Shown: positions 1 through 10,119 of the stretch, piece after piece
Position numbering within the stretch: the first letter of the stretch is position 1
Layout of the letters: every line of letters starts with the position of its first letter
Origin: an uncultured Labrenzia sp.
Lineage (GTDB): Bacteria; Pseudomonadota; Alphaproteobacteria; Rhizobiales; Stappiaceae
Reading direction: 5' to 3'
NCBI GenBank assembly: GCA_937911395.1
Contig: CALDSI010000325.1
Location: 1 to 44,029, forward strand
Length of the DNA stretch: 44,029 nt
Notes under the pieces: model-generated
The model's database searches: none
Told to the model about the DNA's origin: nothing
The model's input: only the letters and a program-made list of their open reading frames with translations
Made by a program: the position numbers and the translations under genes

Positions 1-178
1 ACTCGCAATGCAAAAAACCGCGGCGGCTGAGTTTCAAACGCGAGAACTCTGCAAACGCGTGGTTCCCGGATCTCCGCTGCACTTCGTCCGGGATAACGAA
101 TAAGAGAAGGGCAGTTGCCTGATGATGCGGATCAAGCTTGCGAGTGACCGAGACAGTCGATCTTGTTCAAGATCCCGC

Positions 179-898
179 TTACCCGCCGTATTTCTTCCAG
201 AGCGCGCCATCGCCCATGCCGTCCACAAAGGCCTTGTGGGCGGTGAATTCGTCGTCTTTCAAAAGCGCAGACAAAGGTGCCGGACGGGGGCGGGCGTTGA
301 AGGAACCGAGTTCTCCAGGCTCTGATCCTGCGTCTCCAGACCCTCCAAGGCCATCTTCTTCATCCGGGTCCAGGATCAGCGCACGCTGTTTGCCGCCGAT
401 CATCTCCAGATAGACTTCGGCTAGGATTTCCGCATCGAGCAACGCGCCGTGTTTGACACGCTTGGAATTGTCAATGCCGTACCTTGAGCAAAGCGCATCG
501 AGCGAGTTCGGGCCAGTGGGGTGCTTGCGGCGGGCGATTTCGAGCGTATCGATCACCTGCGTGTTCGGGATGGTGCGCCGGCCAACCTTTTCGAGCTCGA
601 AATTGATGAAGCCCATGTCGAAGGCCGCATTGTGGATCACAAGCGTTGCATCGCCGACAAATCCCAGAAAGTCATCTGCGACCTGCTCAAAGAGAGGTTT
701 GTCGGACAAAAACTCTGCCGACAGCCCGTGAACCCGAAAGGCTTCCTCCGGCATGTCGCGCTGCGGATTGATATAGACGTGATAGGAGTTTCCCGTGGGA
801 ACGTGATTGATCAGTTCCACACCGCCAATTTCGACCAAACGGTCTCCACCGCGCGGATTAAGACCCGTCGTTTCCGTATCGAATGAGATTTCCCGCAT
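179..898 (-). CDS. dnaQ: DNA polymerase III subunit epsilon (3'-5' exonuclease)
   Basis: MREISFDTETTGLNPRGGDRLVEIGGVE... exonuclease motif DTETTG; HNAAFD motif; start chosen at internal Met of ORF 179..949. Confidence 0.93.
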   Translation of the reverse strand: MREISFDTETTGLNPRGGDRLVEIGGVELINHVPTGNSYHVYINPQRDMPEEAFRVHGLSAEFLSDKPLFEQVADDFLGFVGDATLVIHNAAFDMGFINFELEKVGRRTIPNTQVIDTLEIARRKHPTGPNSLDALCSRYGIDNSKRVKHGALLDAEILAEVYLEMIGGKQRALILDPDEEDGLGGSGDAGSEPGELGSFNARPRPAPLSALLKDDEFTAHKAFVDGMGDGALWKKYGG

Positions 899-1004
899 GG
901 TTCCGCCTGTTTTCCGTCTGTCCCATCTGCGCAAGCAGGCGCACTTCACGCAAGATCAGCGTCAGGTTTTCCCCGGTCTTCAGCAGGAAAAGCAGTGCAA
1001 ACCG

Positions 1005-1592
1005 TCAGCCTATTGCGGCCGAGGCTTTCAAGACAGCGGCGACCGACCGGTGTGCAGCGTCCATCCCCAATCCCGTATCAATGAGAAAATGCGCGCGCTT
1101 GCGCTTTTCAGCGTCCGGCATTTGTTTTGAAAAGATCGCCTCGAACCGGTCTTCGGTCATCCCCGGCCGGGCTAGGACACGATTTCTCTGGACAGCGGCG
1201 TCCGCCGTTACGACCACGACAGCGTCGACCCGCTTGTCGCCACCGGTTTCAAACAATAGCGGAATGTCCAGCACCACCACCCGGTGACGGTTAGTTTTGG
1301 CTTTTTCAAGAAACGCCAGTTCTTCCTCGCGCACCAAGGGGTGCACGATGGCCTCCAACCGCTTCATCGCTTCCGGTTTTCCCAGGACATGCGGGGAAAG
1401 CAGGGTTCGATCAACGGTTCCGTCAACCACGGTTCCGGGAAAAGCCGCTTCGATGAGTGGTGCCGCGCGGCCCGAATAGAGCGCGTGCACTGTCGCGTCT
1501 GAATCGTGGACGGGCACGCCCAGTTCAGCGAACATCTTGGCGGTGGTCGATTTTCCCATTCCGATGGAACCGGTCAATCCAAGCTTGATCAC
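1005..1592 (-). CDS. coaE: dephospho-CoA kinase
   Basis: [37 protein letters not shown]-loop and CoaE-type N-terminus; overlaps aroE stop. Confidence 0.95.
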   Translation of the reverse strand: MIKLGLTGSIGMGKSTTAKMFAELGVPVHDSDATVHALYSGRAAPLIEAAFPGTVVDGTVDRTLLSPHVLGKPEAMKRLEAIVHPLVREEELAFLEKAKTNRHRVVVLDIPLLFETGGDKRVDAVVVVTADAAVQRNRVLARPGMTEDRFEAIFSKQMPDAEKRKRAHFLIDTGLGMDAAHRSVAAVLKASAAIG

Positions 1593-2437
1593 GGTGTCAC
1601 CCCGAGATCAGCAAGAACCAGGTCGCGCAGTTCCTTATCGACCTCGGGCCGGACGCCAAACCAGCGCTCAAATCCCGGCACGGCCTGGTGAAGCAGCATG
1701 CCCAGGCCATCAACCGTTTTGTTGCCGCGTTCCGCGGCCTGTTTGAGAAGGTCCGTTTCCAAAGGCACATAGACGATGTCGGTGACAAGCGCGGACTTCG
1801 GCAACGGATCAAGATCAATTTCCAGCGGTGCTTTCCCCGTCATGCCAAGCGCAGTCGTGTTCACTAAAAGATCTGCCTCTCCAAGAAGTGTCCCCAGCTT
1901 GTCCCAAGCATGCGCTTTTGTTTTAGACCCAAATTGATCCTGAAGAACCTTCGCTTTTTCAAAGGTTCGATTGACGATATGCACTGCTGTGAATCCACGG
2001 GAAAGCAGAGCCCATATGATGGCCCGCGCCGCGCCGCCGGCGCCCAGAACGACAGCCGTTCCGCCAGATGCATCCCAACCGGGCGCCAATTGATCCAGAT
2101 TTCCCAAAAAACCAAGCCCGTCGGTGTTTGCACCGCATAATGCCCCGGTCTCATCCAGCCAGAGCGTGTTGGCGGCACCCATAGCCTTGGCCGCATCGTC
2201 CAGATGAGCGCAGGCTGCAGCGGCAACCTCCTTGTGTGGTACAGTCACATTCGCGCCGATCAATCCGGAGGCGGCAAAATTCTTGTAAAAGGCATTGGCT
2301 GTTTCCGGTGTGACCGGCACCCGGCCATACTCTCCGTCAAGGCCGTGTTTCTTGAGCCAATATCCATGCACGAGCGGAGACCGGGATTGATCAACCGGAA
2401 AGCCTGTTATCGCAGCTTTTCTAGTGCTTGCACTCAT
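1589..2437 (-). CDS. aroE: shikimate dehydrogenase
   Basis: [37 protein letters not shown] motifs. Confidence 0.95.
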   Translation of the reverse strand: MSASTRKAAITGFPVDQSRSPLVHGYWLKKHGLDGEYGRVPVTPETANAFYKNFAASGLIGANVTVPHKEVAAAACAHLDDAAKAMGAANTLWLDETGALCGANTDGLGFLGNLDQLAPGWDASGGTAVVLGAGGAARAIIWALLSRGFTAVHIVNRTFEKAKVLQDQFGSKTKAHAWDKLGTLLGEADLLVNTTALGMTGKAPLEIDLDPLPKSALVTDIVYVPLETDLLKQAAERGNKTVDGLGMLLHQAVPGFERWFGVRPEVDKELRDLVLADLGVTP

Positions 2438-3027
2438 GCCTCGATCACTCCGAGTTCCCGCAGCTGCGCCAACAACGGCAGCATCGGCAAACCAAGGATT
2501 GTGAAATAGTCGCCATCAATCTTTTCAAAGAGTTGCAGACCCAATCCTTCCAACTGATAGGCCCCGACACTCGACAAAACGTCGTCGCCGGCCTCAGCCA
2601 GATAATGACCGACAAATGCCGGCGAAAAGGTCCGCATGGTCAAACGCGCCGTCGACACGTGCCGCCAAATCGCTTCACCATCCTTGGAAATCACGACAGC
2701 TGACAGGAGTTCATGAGTTTTTCCAGAAAATGCAAGCAACTGCCGGCGGGCCGCTTCCATATCTTCCGGTTTGGTCCGGCGCTCGCCTTCAAACGCAAGG
2801 ATCTGGTCCGCACCAATCACCAGTTCGCCAGTACGGCGCGTGCTGACGTCATTTGCTTTTGCTTCCGCCAGAACACTGGCCAAGTCTTCTGGTGGGAACC
2901 CGGCTTCCAGGAGCGGAGCCTCCACGGCGCGTTCGTCCACATTTGCCGGATCGACATCGATGATCAGACCCGCATTTCTCATCAGTTCAGCGCGGATCTT
3001 GCTGCCGCTTGCCAAAACCAGTGCCAT
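2434..3027 (-). CDS. maf: Maf-like nucleotide pyrophosphatase
   Basis: [21 protein letters not shown]; start at internal Met of ORF 2434..3078. Confidence 0.9.
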   Translation of the reverse strand: MALVLASGSKIRAELMRNAGLIIDVDPANVDERAVEAPLLEAGFPPEDLASVLAEAKANDVSTRRTGELVIGADQILAFEGERRTKPEDMEAARRQLLAFSGKTHELLSAVVISKDGEAIWRHVSTARLTMRTFSPAFVGHYLAEAGDDVLSSVGAYQLEGLGLQLFEKIDGDYFTILGLPMLPLLAQLRELGVIEA

Positions 3028-3055
3028 GGTATCCTCTTGAAATGAAAAGTCCGGA

Positions 3056-3904
3056 TTACTCCGATACTCCGTTTTCACGTGCTGTCTTGTAGTCTTTGAA
3101 CAACGTCAGAATTTCCGCAGCCGTTTCCTCAATCGACCGGCGCGTCACGTCAATCAGCGGCCAATTGTGTTCCGAACACAGGCGCCGGGTCATGTTGATC
3201 TCCCGGGAAATCTCTTTCCGATCAACATACTGATCGTTATAACCTTCTGAATTTAATGATAAAACTCTGTTCCGGCGGATCTGTTGGATCCGTTCTGCAG
3301 AGGCGATCAATCCCACCACCATCGGGTTCTTCAAGGATTTGACGCTTTCCGGAAGCGGAATGTCCGGAACCAGCGGCACATTTGCCGCCTTGATGCCGCG
3401 GTTCGCAAGATAAATGCATGTCGGTGTTTTTGAGGTTCTCGAAATACCCAAAAGCACGATGTCGGCGGACTCCAGGTCGTCCCAAATCTGCCCGTCGTCA
3501 TGCATCATGGTGTAGTTCAGCGCTTCCATCCGGCTGAAATACTCCGCATCCATTTCATGCTGACCACCGATGCGGTGGGTCTGCGTAACATTCAAATAGG
3601 ATTGAAAGACCGCGAAAACCGGATCCAGAATGTTGACGAATGGCGTTCCCAATTCGCGGCACTTTTGTTCCAGCCTTTGAGCAATTTCCTCGTCCACCAA
3701 TGTGTAGAGAACAATTCCCGGGGCTTTTTCAATTTCACTGATCACCCGGTCAAGCTGTTTCTGGGAGCGCACCAACGGGTAAACATGCTCTATCTCCTGA
3801 ACATTTTCGTACTGAACCGTCGCGGCACGCGCGACCGTCATCAGGGTTTCGCCAGTGGAGTCCGAGACCAGATGCAGATGAAAGTAGTGTCTCGGATTAT
3901 TCAC
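3056..3904 (-). CDS. ppsR: pyruvate, phosphate dikinase regulatory protein (PSRP, DUF299)
   Basis: [43 protein letters not shown] motif; GTG start. Confidence 0.92.
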   Translation of the reverse strand: MNNPRHYFHLHLVSDSTGETLMTVARAATVQYENVQEIEHVYPLVRSQKQLDRVISEIEKAPGIVLYTLVDEEIAQRLEQKCRELGTPFVNILDPVFAVFQSYLNVTQTHRIGGQHEMDAEYFSRMEALNYTMMHDDGQIWDDLESADIVLLGISRTSKTPTCIYLANRGIKAANVPLVPDIPLPESVKSLKNPMVVGLIASAERIQQIRRNRVLSLNSEGYNDQYVDRKEISREINMTRRLCSEHNWPLIDVTRRSIEETAAEILTLFKDYKTARENGVSE

Positions 3905-4329
3905 GGTGTCATCCCCAGGGGTGTTGATGAGTTGGGAGTTGCTGTCATTGCTCTCTGCCTAGCACGGATTTATGCCCGCTCCGCCGATTTTATTAACAAT
4001 GTCTAAACGCCGGGAAACTGAAACCGGAATGGTTGTGAGGTTTTGTGGATCAACATGAGGCCTGTGACATTTCGACAGGCTATCCACCAACGCACAAATT
4101 CTTAACGAAAGGTAAACATTTTTCTAAATCGCTGTAATTGCGCGCGAAATTTTGTTATCGACTCCTGGGGAGGAGTTAACGCGTGTTTGCTGCCGGATTT
4201 TTCCCTAAACAGTTATTGGAGTGACGGATTGTGGATGAAAAAAGATCCCGGTAATCCACGTTCTAATATAAAAAACAGATTCAAATATAGAATCTTATTA
4301 GATTTGAAATGTGGGAAAGGCGCGACCGT
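3905..4329. promoter_or_regulatory. candidate chromosomal replication origin (oriC)
   Basis: Divergent ppsR/hemE gap; TGATCCACA (4044-4052, minus) and TCATCCACA (4230-4238, minus), each one mismatch from TTATCCACA; weaker boxes at 4080-4088 and 4252-4260; AT-rich tract about 4258-4310; GANTC at 4160, 4278 and 4290; genes on both sides point away. Confidence 0.7.
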
Positions 4330-5358
4330 ATGAAGTCCAAAGACAGAACCGTAATGCGGGTTCTCTCCGGAGAAAAGATCTGGCCACCTCCCATCTGGAT
4401 GATGCGTCAAGCCGGCCGTTATCTCCCCGAGTATCGGGAAGTCAGAGCCAAGGCGAAAAACTTTCTCGACTTCTGCTATTCCCCGGATCTCGCAACCGAG
4501 GTCACTCTCCAGCCGATCCGCCGCTATGGCTTTGATGCGAGTATTTTGTTCTCGGACATCTTCGTCGTGCCGGATGCAATCGGATATCCGGTCAGGTTCG
4601 AAGAAGGACGGGGGCCAGTTCTGGAACCTCTATCATCAGAACTGATCGACCGTCTCGAACAGGATAAGGCCGAGGATCATCTCAAACCGGTCATAGAAAC
4701 GGTTTCGCGCCTCAGAGCGGATCTGCCTGAAGAAACGACATTACTCGGCTTCTGTGGCGCTCCCTGGACAGTTGCCTGTTATTCGGTTGCCGGTCACACG
4801 ACACAGGATCAAGTAGCTGCTCGTGTTGGTGCTTACAAACGTCCGGATTTGATGCAGCGATTTATCGACGAGCTCATCACTGCGTCGATTGCCTATCTGA
4901 TCCGCCAATTGGATGCGGGCGCTGATGCGCTTCAAATCTTTGATACCTGGGCTGGTGTTCTGGATGATGCCGGGTTTCGCCGGTGGTGTATTGAACCGAC
5001 GCGCAAGATTGTCGACGGTGTAAAAGCAGCCCGGCCGGATGCCAAGATCATCGGTTTCCCGAAAGCCTCATCCGCTCGCATGCAAGCTTACATCAAGGGA
5101 ACAGGTGTGGATGCGGTTGGTTTCGACTGGACTGCACCGGACCATTTGGCATTGGAGATCCAGAAACACGTTCCAATCCAGGGCAATCTGGATCCGATGC
5201 GTCTCGTCGCTGGCGGCAAGGCATTGGAAGACGGTGTTCAGCACATCCTGAAGACGTTCGACAAAGGGCCGTTCATCTTCAATCTCGGCCATGGGGTTAC
5301 ACCGGATGCGGATCCGGAAAACGTGGCACGGATGGTTGAGATGGTGAAACAGGGATAA
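4330..5358 (+). CDS. hemE: uroporphyrinogen decarboxylase
   Basis: PPIWMMRQAGRYLPEYR motif; FCGAPWT; alternative start at 4309. Confidence 0.95.
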   Translation: MKSKDRTVMRVLSGEKIWPPPIWMMRQAGRYLPEYREVRAKAKNFLDFCYSPDLATEVTLQPIRRYGFDASILFSDIFVVPDAIGYPVRFEEGRGPVLEPLSSELIDRLEQDKAEDHLKPVIETVSRLRADLPEETTLLGFCGAPWTVACYSVAGHTTQDQVAARVGAYKRPDLMQRFIDELITASIAYLIRQLDAGADALQIFDTWAGVLDDAGFRRWCIEPTRKIVDGVKAARPDAKIIGFPKASSARMQAYIKGTGVDAVGFDWTAPDHLALEIQKHVPIQGNLDPMRLVAGGKALEDGVQHILKTFDKGPFIFNLGHGVTPDADPENVARMVEMVKQG

Positions 5359-5361
5359 TCG

Positions 5362-5790
5362 ATGGACCTTTATCTCTGGGTGAAGGCTCTTCACGTCATT
5401 TCCATCATCGCATGGATGGCCGGTTTGCTTTATCTGCCGCGGCTGTTTGTCTATCACGTGGACGCAGAGGTTGGCTCAGTCCAATCGGAAACATTCAAGG
5501 TGATGGAACGGCGGCTTCTGAAAGCCATCATGACACCGGCCATGATTGCGTCATGGGTGTTCGGGCTCTGGACAGCTTACGAGTTGAATGCGTGGAGTGA
5601 TGGCTGGTTTCACGCCAAACTTCTCCTTGTATTCATCATGTCCGGGTTTCACGGACATTTGTCAAAATGCGTGAAGGCGTTTGCCGCGGATCAGAATACC
5701 CGGTCCACCCGTTATTTCCGGATGATCAATGAGATACCGACAGTGATCATGATCATCGTAGTCATTTTGGTGATTGTGAAACCTTTCTGA
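5362..5790 (+). CDS. hemJ: HemJ-type protoporphyrinogen oxidase (CopD-like membrane protein)
   Basis: MDLYLWVKALHVISIIAWMAGLLYLPRLFVYHVDA; four-helix membrane protein adjacent to hemE. Confidence 0.9.
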   Translation: MDLYLWVKALHVISIIAWMAGLLYLPRLFVYHVDAEVGSVQSETFKVMERRLLKAIMTPAMIASWVFGLWTAYELNAWSDGWFHAKLLLVFIMSGFHGHLSKCVKAFAADQNTRSTRYFRMINEIPTVIMIIVVILVIVKPF

Positions 5791-5815
5791 TTTCCAATTG
5801 AAAACTGACGTTAAG

Positions 5816-5849
5816 AAAGGCGGCGTTCGAAGGGATGGCCGCCTTTTTT
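5816..5849 (+). terminator. rho-independent terminator downstream of hemJ
   Basis: AAAGGCGG...CCGCCTTTTTT stem-loop with T-run. Confidence 0.8.
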
Positions 5850-6086
5850 GGGTGCAACGCAACAATGCCCAAAGAACCGGCAGAATTCCCGTCTTGCGCT
5901 CGCCGACAAAACAACGTATCTTCCGACCACTTCGATTTGGTGACGCTGCGTAGCCTAACATCCCGCGTTCACCGGCAATCTGGACACAGTTAGACGTCTT
6001 TCAGATTTTTCCGGCCCTCCCATCTTCCTGGGTCCGGAACGACCTTCCAAACCAATATCCATATCAACGTTAAGACCCCAAACTCG

Positions 6087-7352
6087 ATGCGGGAAATGAA
6101 ACTCAAAGACCTAAAAGAAAAAACACCGACCGAGCTCCTGCAAAAAGCGGAAGAGCTTGAAGTCGAAAACGCCAGCACCATGCGCAAGCAGGAGCTGATG
6201 TTCGCAATCCTGAAGAACCTTGCTGCTCAAGACGTAGAGATCATCGGCGAAGGTGTTGTTGAAGTCCTGCAGGATGGTTTTGGCTTCCTGCGGTCGCCAG
6301 ACGCCAACTACCTGCCGGGTCCGGACGACATCTATGTGTCTCCGTCTCAGATCCGGCGGTTCTCTTTGCGCACAGGAGACACTGTCGAAGGCCAGATCCG
6401 CAGCCCGAAAGAGGGCGAACGATATTTTGCGCTTTTGAAGGTCAATACCATCAATTTTGAAGATCCGGACAAAGCTCGGCACAAGGTTCACTTTGATAAT
6501 CTGACGCCGCTCTATCCGGATGAGAAATTCAAGATGGAGATCGAAGATCCGACCATTAAGGATCTGTCGTCCCGGGTCATCGATCTGGTCGCTCCACTTG
6601 GTAAGGGGCAGCGTGCCTTGATCACGGCGCCGCCGCGGACCGGTAAGACCGTCTTCCTGCAGAACATTGCAAAGTCGATCACCAACAATCATCCGGAATG
6701 TTATTTGATCGTTCTTCTGATCGATGAACGGCCGGAAGAAGTGACAGACATGCAACGGACGGTCGATGGCGAAGTGGTCTCGTCCACATTCGACGAACCG
6801 GCGTCCCGTCACGTTCAGGTCGCCGAGATGGTGATCGAGAAGGCAAAACGGCTCACCGAACATGGCCGCGATGTTGTTATCCTGCTGGATTCCATTACGC
6901 GCCTTGGCCGGGCTTACAACACGGTTGTTCCGTCCTCCGGCAAGGTCCTGACCGGTGGTGTCGATGCCAACGCGCTTCAGCGTCCGAAACGCTTCTTTGG
7001 TGCTGCTCGTAACATTGAAGAGGGTGGCTCGCTCACCATCATCGCAACCGCGCTGATCGATACCGGCAGCCGGATGGATGAAGTCATCTTCGAAGAGTTC
7101 AAGGGCACGGGTAACTCCGAAATCATCCTGGATCGGAAAATCTCCGACAAGCGTGTTTATCCGGCGATCGACATTCAACGGTCCGGTACGCGTAAGGAAG
7201 AATTGCTGGTTCCGCCGGAGCGTCTCAAAAAGACCTTCGTTCTGCGCCGGATCCTCAATCCGATGGGGACAGTGGATGCGGTCGAATTCCTGCTCGACAA
7301 GCTCAAGCAAACAAAGTCGAACGACGACTTCTTCGACAGCATGAACACCTGA
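6087..7352 (+). CDS. rho: transcription termination factor Rho
   Basis: [18 protein letters not shown]...; [25 protein letters not shown]-loop; [13 protein letters not shown]. Confidence 0.97.
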   Translation: MREMKLKDLKEKTPTELLQKAEELEVENASTMRKQELMFAILKNLAAQDVEIIGEGVVEVLQDGFGFLRSPDANYLPGPDDIYVSPSQIRRFSLRTGDTVEGQIRSPKEGERYFALLKVNTINFEDPDKARHKVHFDNLTPLYPDEKFKMEIEDPTIKDLSSRVIDLVAPLGKGQRALITAPPRTGKTVFLQNIAKSITNNHPECYLIVLLIDERPEEVTDMQRTVDGEVVSSTFDEPASRHVQVAEMVIEKAKRLTEHGRDVVILLDSITRLGRAYNTVVPSSGKVLTGGVDANALQRPKRFFGAARNIEEGGSLTIIATALIDTGSRMDEVIFEEFKGTGNSEIILDRKISDKRVYPAIDIQRSGTRKEELLVPPERLKKTFVLRRILNPMGTVDAVEFLLDKLKQTKSNDDFFDSMNT

Positions 7353-7429
7353 TCGTTTTATCTCACGATCGTTGTTATCGGTGGAGGCGTGATCCAGATT
7401 GGGTCACGCCTTTACCTTTTGTTAAGACA

Positions 7430-7445
7430 TGTTTCACGTGAATCC
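7430..7445 (+). promoter_or_regulatory. parS-like site 1 (TGTTTCACGTGAATCC)
   Basis: 15-16 bp match to parS TGTTTCACGTGAAACA except in the right flank; contains GAATC. Confidence 0.85.
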
Positions 7446-7468
7446 AGATTTAGATTCGGACCCGTTTT

Positions 7469-8041
7469 ATGACCCAAAACTTTCTCTTGGAAACAAAGCG
7501 GCTGATCTGCCGTAACTGGCAAGATGCTGATCTCGAACAATTTGCCCGGATGTGCGCTGACCCTCAGGTCATGCGGTATTTTCCCGAGCCACTCACCTAT
7601 GATCAAACCGCTGCTTTGATTGATAGGGCGAAGGCTAAGCAAGAACAGGATGGCTTTTGTTTTACGCCAGTGGAAACCAGGGACACATCTGAGTTTCTCG
7701 GGTTCATTGGCTTGAGTATTCCCGCCTACGCCAAGCCGCTTCCTTTTGGTCCCTGCGTTGAAGTTGGTTGGCGTTTGAAGCGCTCAGCCTGGGGGAAGGG
7801 TTACGCAAGTGAAGCTGCAACAGCCTGGCTTCGATTCGGTTTTGAAACCATCGGTCTTGAGGAAATCGTTTCCTTCACTGCAGAAACGAACATTCCATCT
7901 CAAAAGGTTATGGCGCGAATCGGTATGCGCAGGGATCCGGCGGATGACTTTCTTCACCCGATGCTTCCAGTTGGGCATGCACTTGCACATCATGTTTTGT
8001 ATCGGCTGGACCGCAAAACTTGGGCTAGCCGTCAGGTCTGA
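7469..8041 (+). CDS. GNAT family N-acetyltransferase (RimJ/RimL type)
   Basis: LETKRLICRNWQDADLEQFARMCADPQVMRYFPEPLT; GYASEAATAWLRFGFETIGLEEIVSFTAETNIPSQKVMARIGM. Confidence 0.92.
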   Translation: MTQNFLLETKRLICRNWQDADLEQFARMCADPQVMRYFPEPLTYDQTAALIDRAKAKQEQDGFCFTPVETRDTSEFLGFIGLSIPAYAKPLPFGPCVEVGWRLKRSAWGKGYASEAATAWLRFGFETIGLEEIVSFTAETNIPSQKVMARIGMRRDPADDFLHPMLPVGHALAHHVLYRLDRKTWASRQV

Positions 8042-8071
8042 CCAACGCAGAACTGCTAAAAACAGGTTTAA

Positions 8072-8087
8072 AGATTCACGTGAAACA
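8072..8087 (-). promoter_or_regulatory. parS-like site 2 (TGTTTCACGTGAATCT)
   Basis: plus strand agattcacgtgaaaca. Confidence 0.85.
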
Positions 8088-8146
8088 CAGATCCGCACGG
8101 TGACGGGTGTTCGGGAACCTGATACCGGAATTAACAGTCCGAAAAA

Positions 8147-8162
8147 TGTTTCACGTGAATCC
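8147..8162 (+). promoter_or_regulatory. parS-like site 3 (TGTTTCACGTGAATCC)
   Basis: direct sequence match. Confidence 0.85.
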
Positions 8163-8277
8163 GAATTGATTCGGGTACGGATTGTTTTCGGGCCAGGCTC
8201 TGAAATTGCCAAGACTGCGATAAGAGCTCCATAATCCACGTACTCAATGGGCGATCTTTCTGACAGGCAAAGGCGCG

Positions 8278-8293
8278 TGATTCACGTGAAACA
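8278..8293 (-). promoter_or_regulatory. parS-like site 4 (TGTTTCACGTGAATCA)
   Basis: plus strand tgattcacgtgaaaca. Confidence 0.85.
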
Positions 8294-8475
8294 GACATAC
8301 CTATTAATCGCTCAAACGATCTAGTTTGATTCGGCTCAGCAACGTCTTTCGGTTCCAAAACCGGAGAATTCCTCGAAGCTGTGTTCCGACCATGGACCAG
8401 GTTCCCCACCACCTTTCTAACGTTCGTGCTTCTTGATAAAGAGGCACCAAGGATACCTCTGAAACGGAAAGTTAT

Positions 8476-9825
8476 ATGGCTGACACGATCTACGCATTGT
8501 CGAGTGGAGCGGTGCCTTCTGGGGTCGCTGTTATCCGCGTCTCGGGTCCCGAAGTCAGAACTGTTACAGAGGCGCTTTGCGGTAAGACGCCAGCACCACG
8601 AAAAACTATGCTTTCTAGGCTTCAGGATCCAGCTTCTCAAGAAATTATTGATGAGGCTCTGGTTCTTTTCTTTGAGGGGCCTGCAAGTTTCACAGGTGAA
8701 GATGTTGTCGAGTTTCAGTGCCATGGCGGCCGTGCTGTCGTTGCAGCGATGCTTCGCATATTGGGTGAGTTTCCAAACTGCCGCCCTGCCGAACCTGGAG
8801 AGTTCACACGCCGTGCCTTTGACCAGGGCCGGATGGATCTGACCGAAGTGGAGGGCCTTGCGGATCTGATTGCGGCTGAAACAGAAAGTCAGCGCAAACA
8901 GGCTGTCCGCCAGATGGGTGGTGCTCTTGGATCGCTCTATGAGAACTGGCGCAAGCGGCTCATACACATGCGGGCGATGATTGAAGCGGACTTCGATTTC
9001 GCCGATGAGGAGGATGTGCCCGGCAGTGTCGCGGATGAAGTCTGGAAAGAGGCTGCCGCGCTTCGAAAAGAAGTTACCGATCACCTGGAAAAATCTAAAA
9101 GCGGTGAGCGTCTCCGATCTGGTCTGCAAGTGGTTTTGATGGGGGCTCCCAATGCCGGCAAGTCGAGCTTGCTGAATGCGATCGCCGGCCGGGATGTTGC
9201 CATTGTGACTGAGGAAGCAGGAACGACCAGGGACGTGATTGAGGTGCATCTTGATCTTGGAGGTTATCCGGTCACCCTTGTCGACACCGCAGGTCTTCGG
9301 GAAACGGATGGGATCGTTGAGAGGGAAGGCATTCGCCGCGCGGAAGAGCGTGGCCGGCAGGCGGACCTTATTCTTTGGGCTGTTGAGCCAGGCGGTGTAG
9401 AAGCAGGGCATTCCCAAGCAGGTCTGCCAGAGGATGTCACCAACCAGGTTCCTATATGGACTGTGCGGACAAAGGCAGATCTTGAGACTCTTCCGGAACA
9501 AGACTCTTCCGGAATAACCAAGGAAATTCCTGCATCGAGCAAATCTGATGAAGGGACGAAGTGCCTGTTTGATGCTCTGACACGTTTTGCTGAGGAAACG
9601 ATTTCTGTCGGGGAGGCGCCCCTGGCGACACGGGCAAGGCACCGCCATTATCTGACCGACTGTCTGTCTGGCCTGGATCAGGCCGTCTCGTCGGATCATT
9701 TGCCGACGGAACTCCGGGCCGAAGATCTGCGGTGGGCAGCGGACAGCCTCGGACGGATCACCGGACGGATTGATGTCGAGGATCTTCTCGATGTGATCTT
9801 TCGGGATTTCTGTATCGGGAAGTAG
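8476..9825 (+). CDS. mnmE: tRNA uridine-5-carboxymethylaminomethyl(34) synthesis GTPase MnmE
   Basis: MADTIYALSSGAVPSGVAVIRVSGP; GAPNAGKSSLLNAIAGRDVAIVTEEAGTTRDVIEV; C-terminal FCIGK. Confidence 0.97.
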   Translation: MADTIYALSSGAVPSGVAVIRVSGPEVRTVTEALCGKTPAPRKTMLSRLQDPASQEIIDEALVLFFEGPASFTGEDVVEFQCHGGRAVVAAMLRILGEFPNCRPAEPGEFTRRAFDQGRMDLTEVEGLADLIAAETESQRKQAVRQMGGALGSLYENWRKRLIHMRAMIEADFDFADEEDVPGSVADEVWKEAAALRKEVTDHLEKSKSGERLRSGLQVVLMGAPNAGKSSLLNAIAGRDVAIVTEEAGTTRDVIEVHLDLGGYPVTLVDTAGLRETDGIVEREGIRRAEERGRQADLILWAVEPGGVEAGHSQAGLPEDVTNQVPIWTVRTKADLETLPEQDSSGITKEIPASSKSDEGTKCLFDALTRFAEETISVGEAPLATRARHRHYLTDCLSGLDQAVSSDHLPTELRAEDLRWAADSLGRITGRIDVEDLLDVIFRDFCIGK

Positions 9826-9827
9826 AT

Positions 9828-9843
9828 TGTTTCACGTGAATCA
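9828..9843 (+). promoter_or_regulatory. parS-like site 5 (TGTTTCACGTGAATCA)
   Basis: direct sequence match, 2 nt after the mnmE stop codon. Confidence 0.85.
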
Positions 9844-9880
9844 TTTCAGGAAAAGACTGGATCGATTCAGAACCGGAATG

Positions 9881-9896
9881 TGTTTCACGTGAATCA
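9881..9896 (+). promoter_or_regulatory. parS-like site 6 (TGTTTCACGTGAATCA)
   Basis: direct sequence match. Confidence 0.85.
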
Positions 9897-10119
9897 TGTT
9901 CGCTTTTTGAAACGTAAGGCGACCGGAGCTTCAGCATGGCTGCCTCCCGGTATCGAAATCTCTTTTGACCTAAGGGGCAGGTCCGGCGTATAAAGGCGGC
10001 AACAAGACCGGCTTTTGCTGTGTCTGACGCTCCGGTTCAGATCCGAATATGATCCCGAAATCAGAATGTGAATGGCCGGGCGCACGGCAAGAAGAGCGAC
10101 CCGGGCAAGCGGTGAGACT

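Noticed and set aside
6111-7310. 399 aa minus-strand ORF opposite rho
   Set aside because: Antisense shadow ORF of rho; codon-bias artefact.
8131-9699. 522 aa minus-strand ORF opposite mnmE
   Set aside because: Fully antisense to a well-recognised gene; composition has no recognisable domain; VSRES-type segments are just translated parS.
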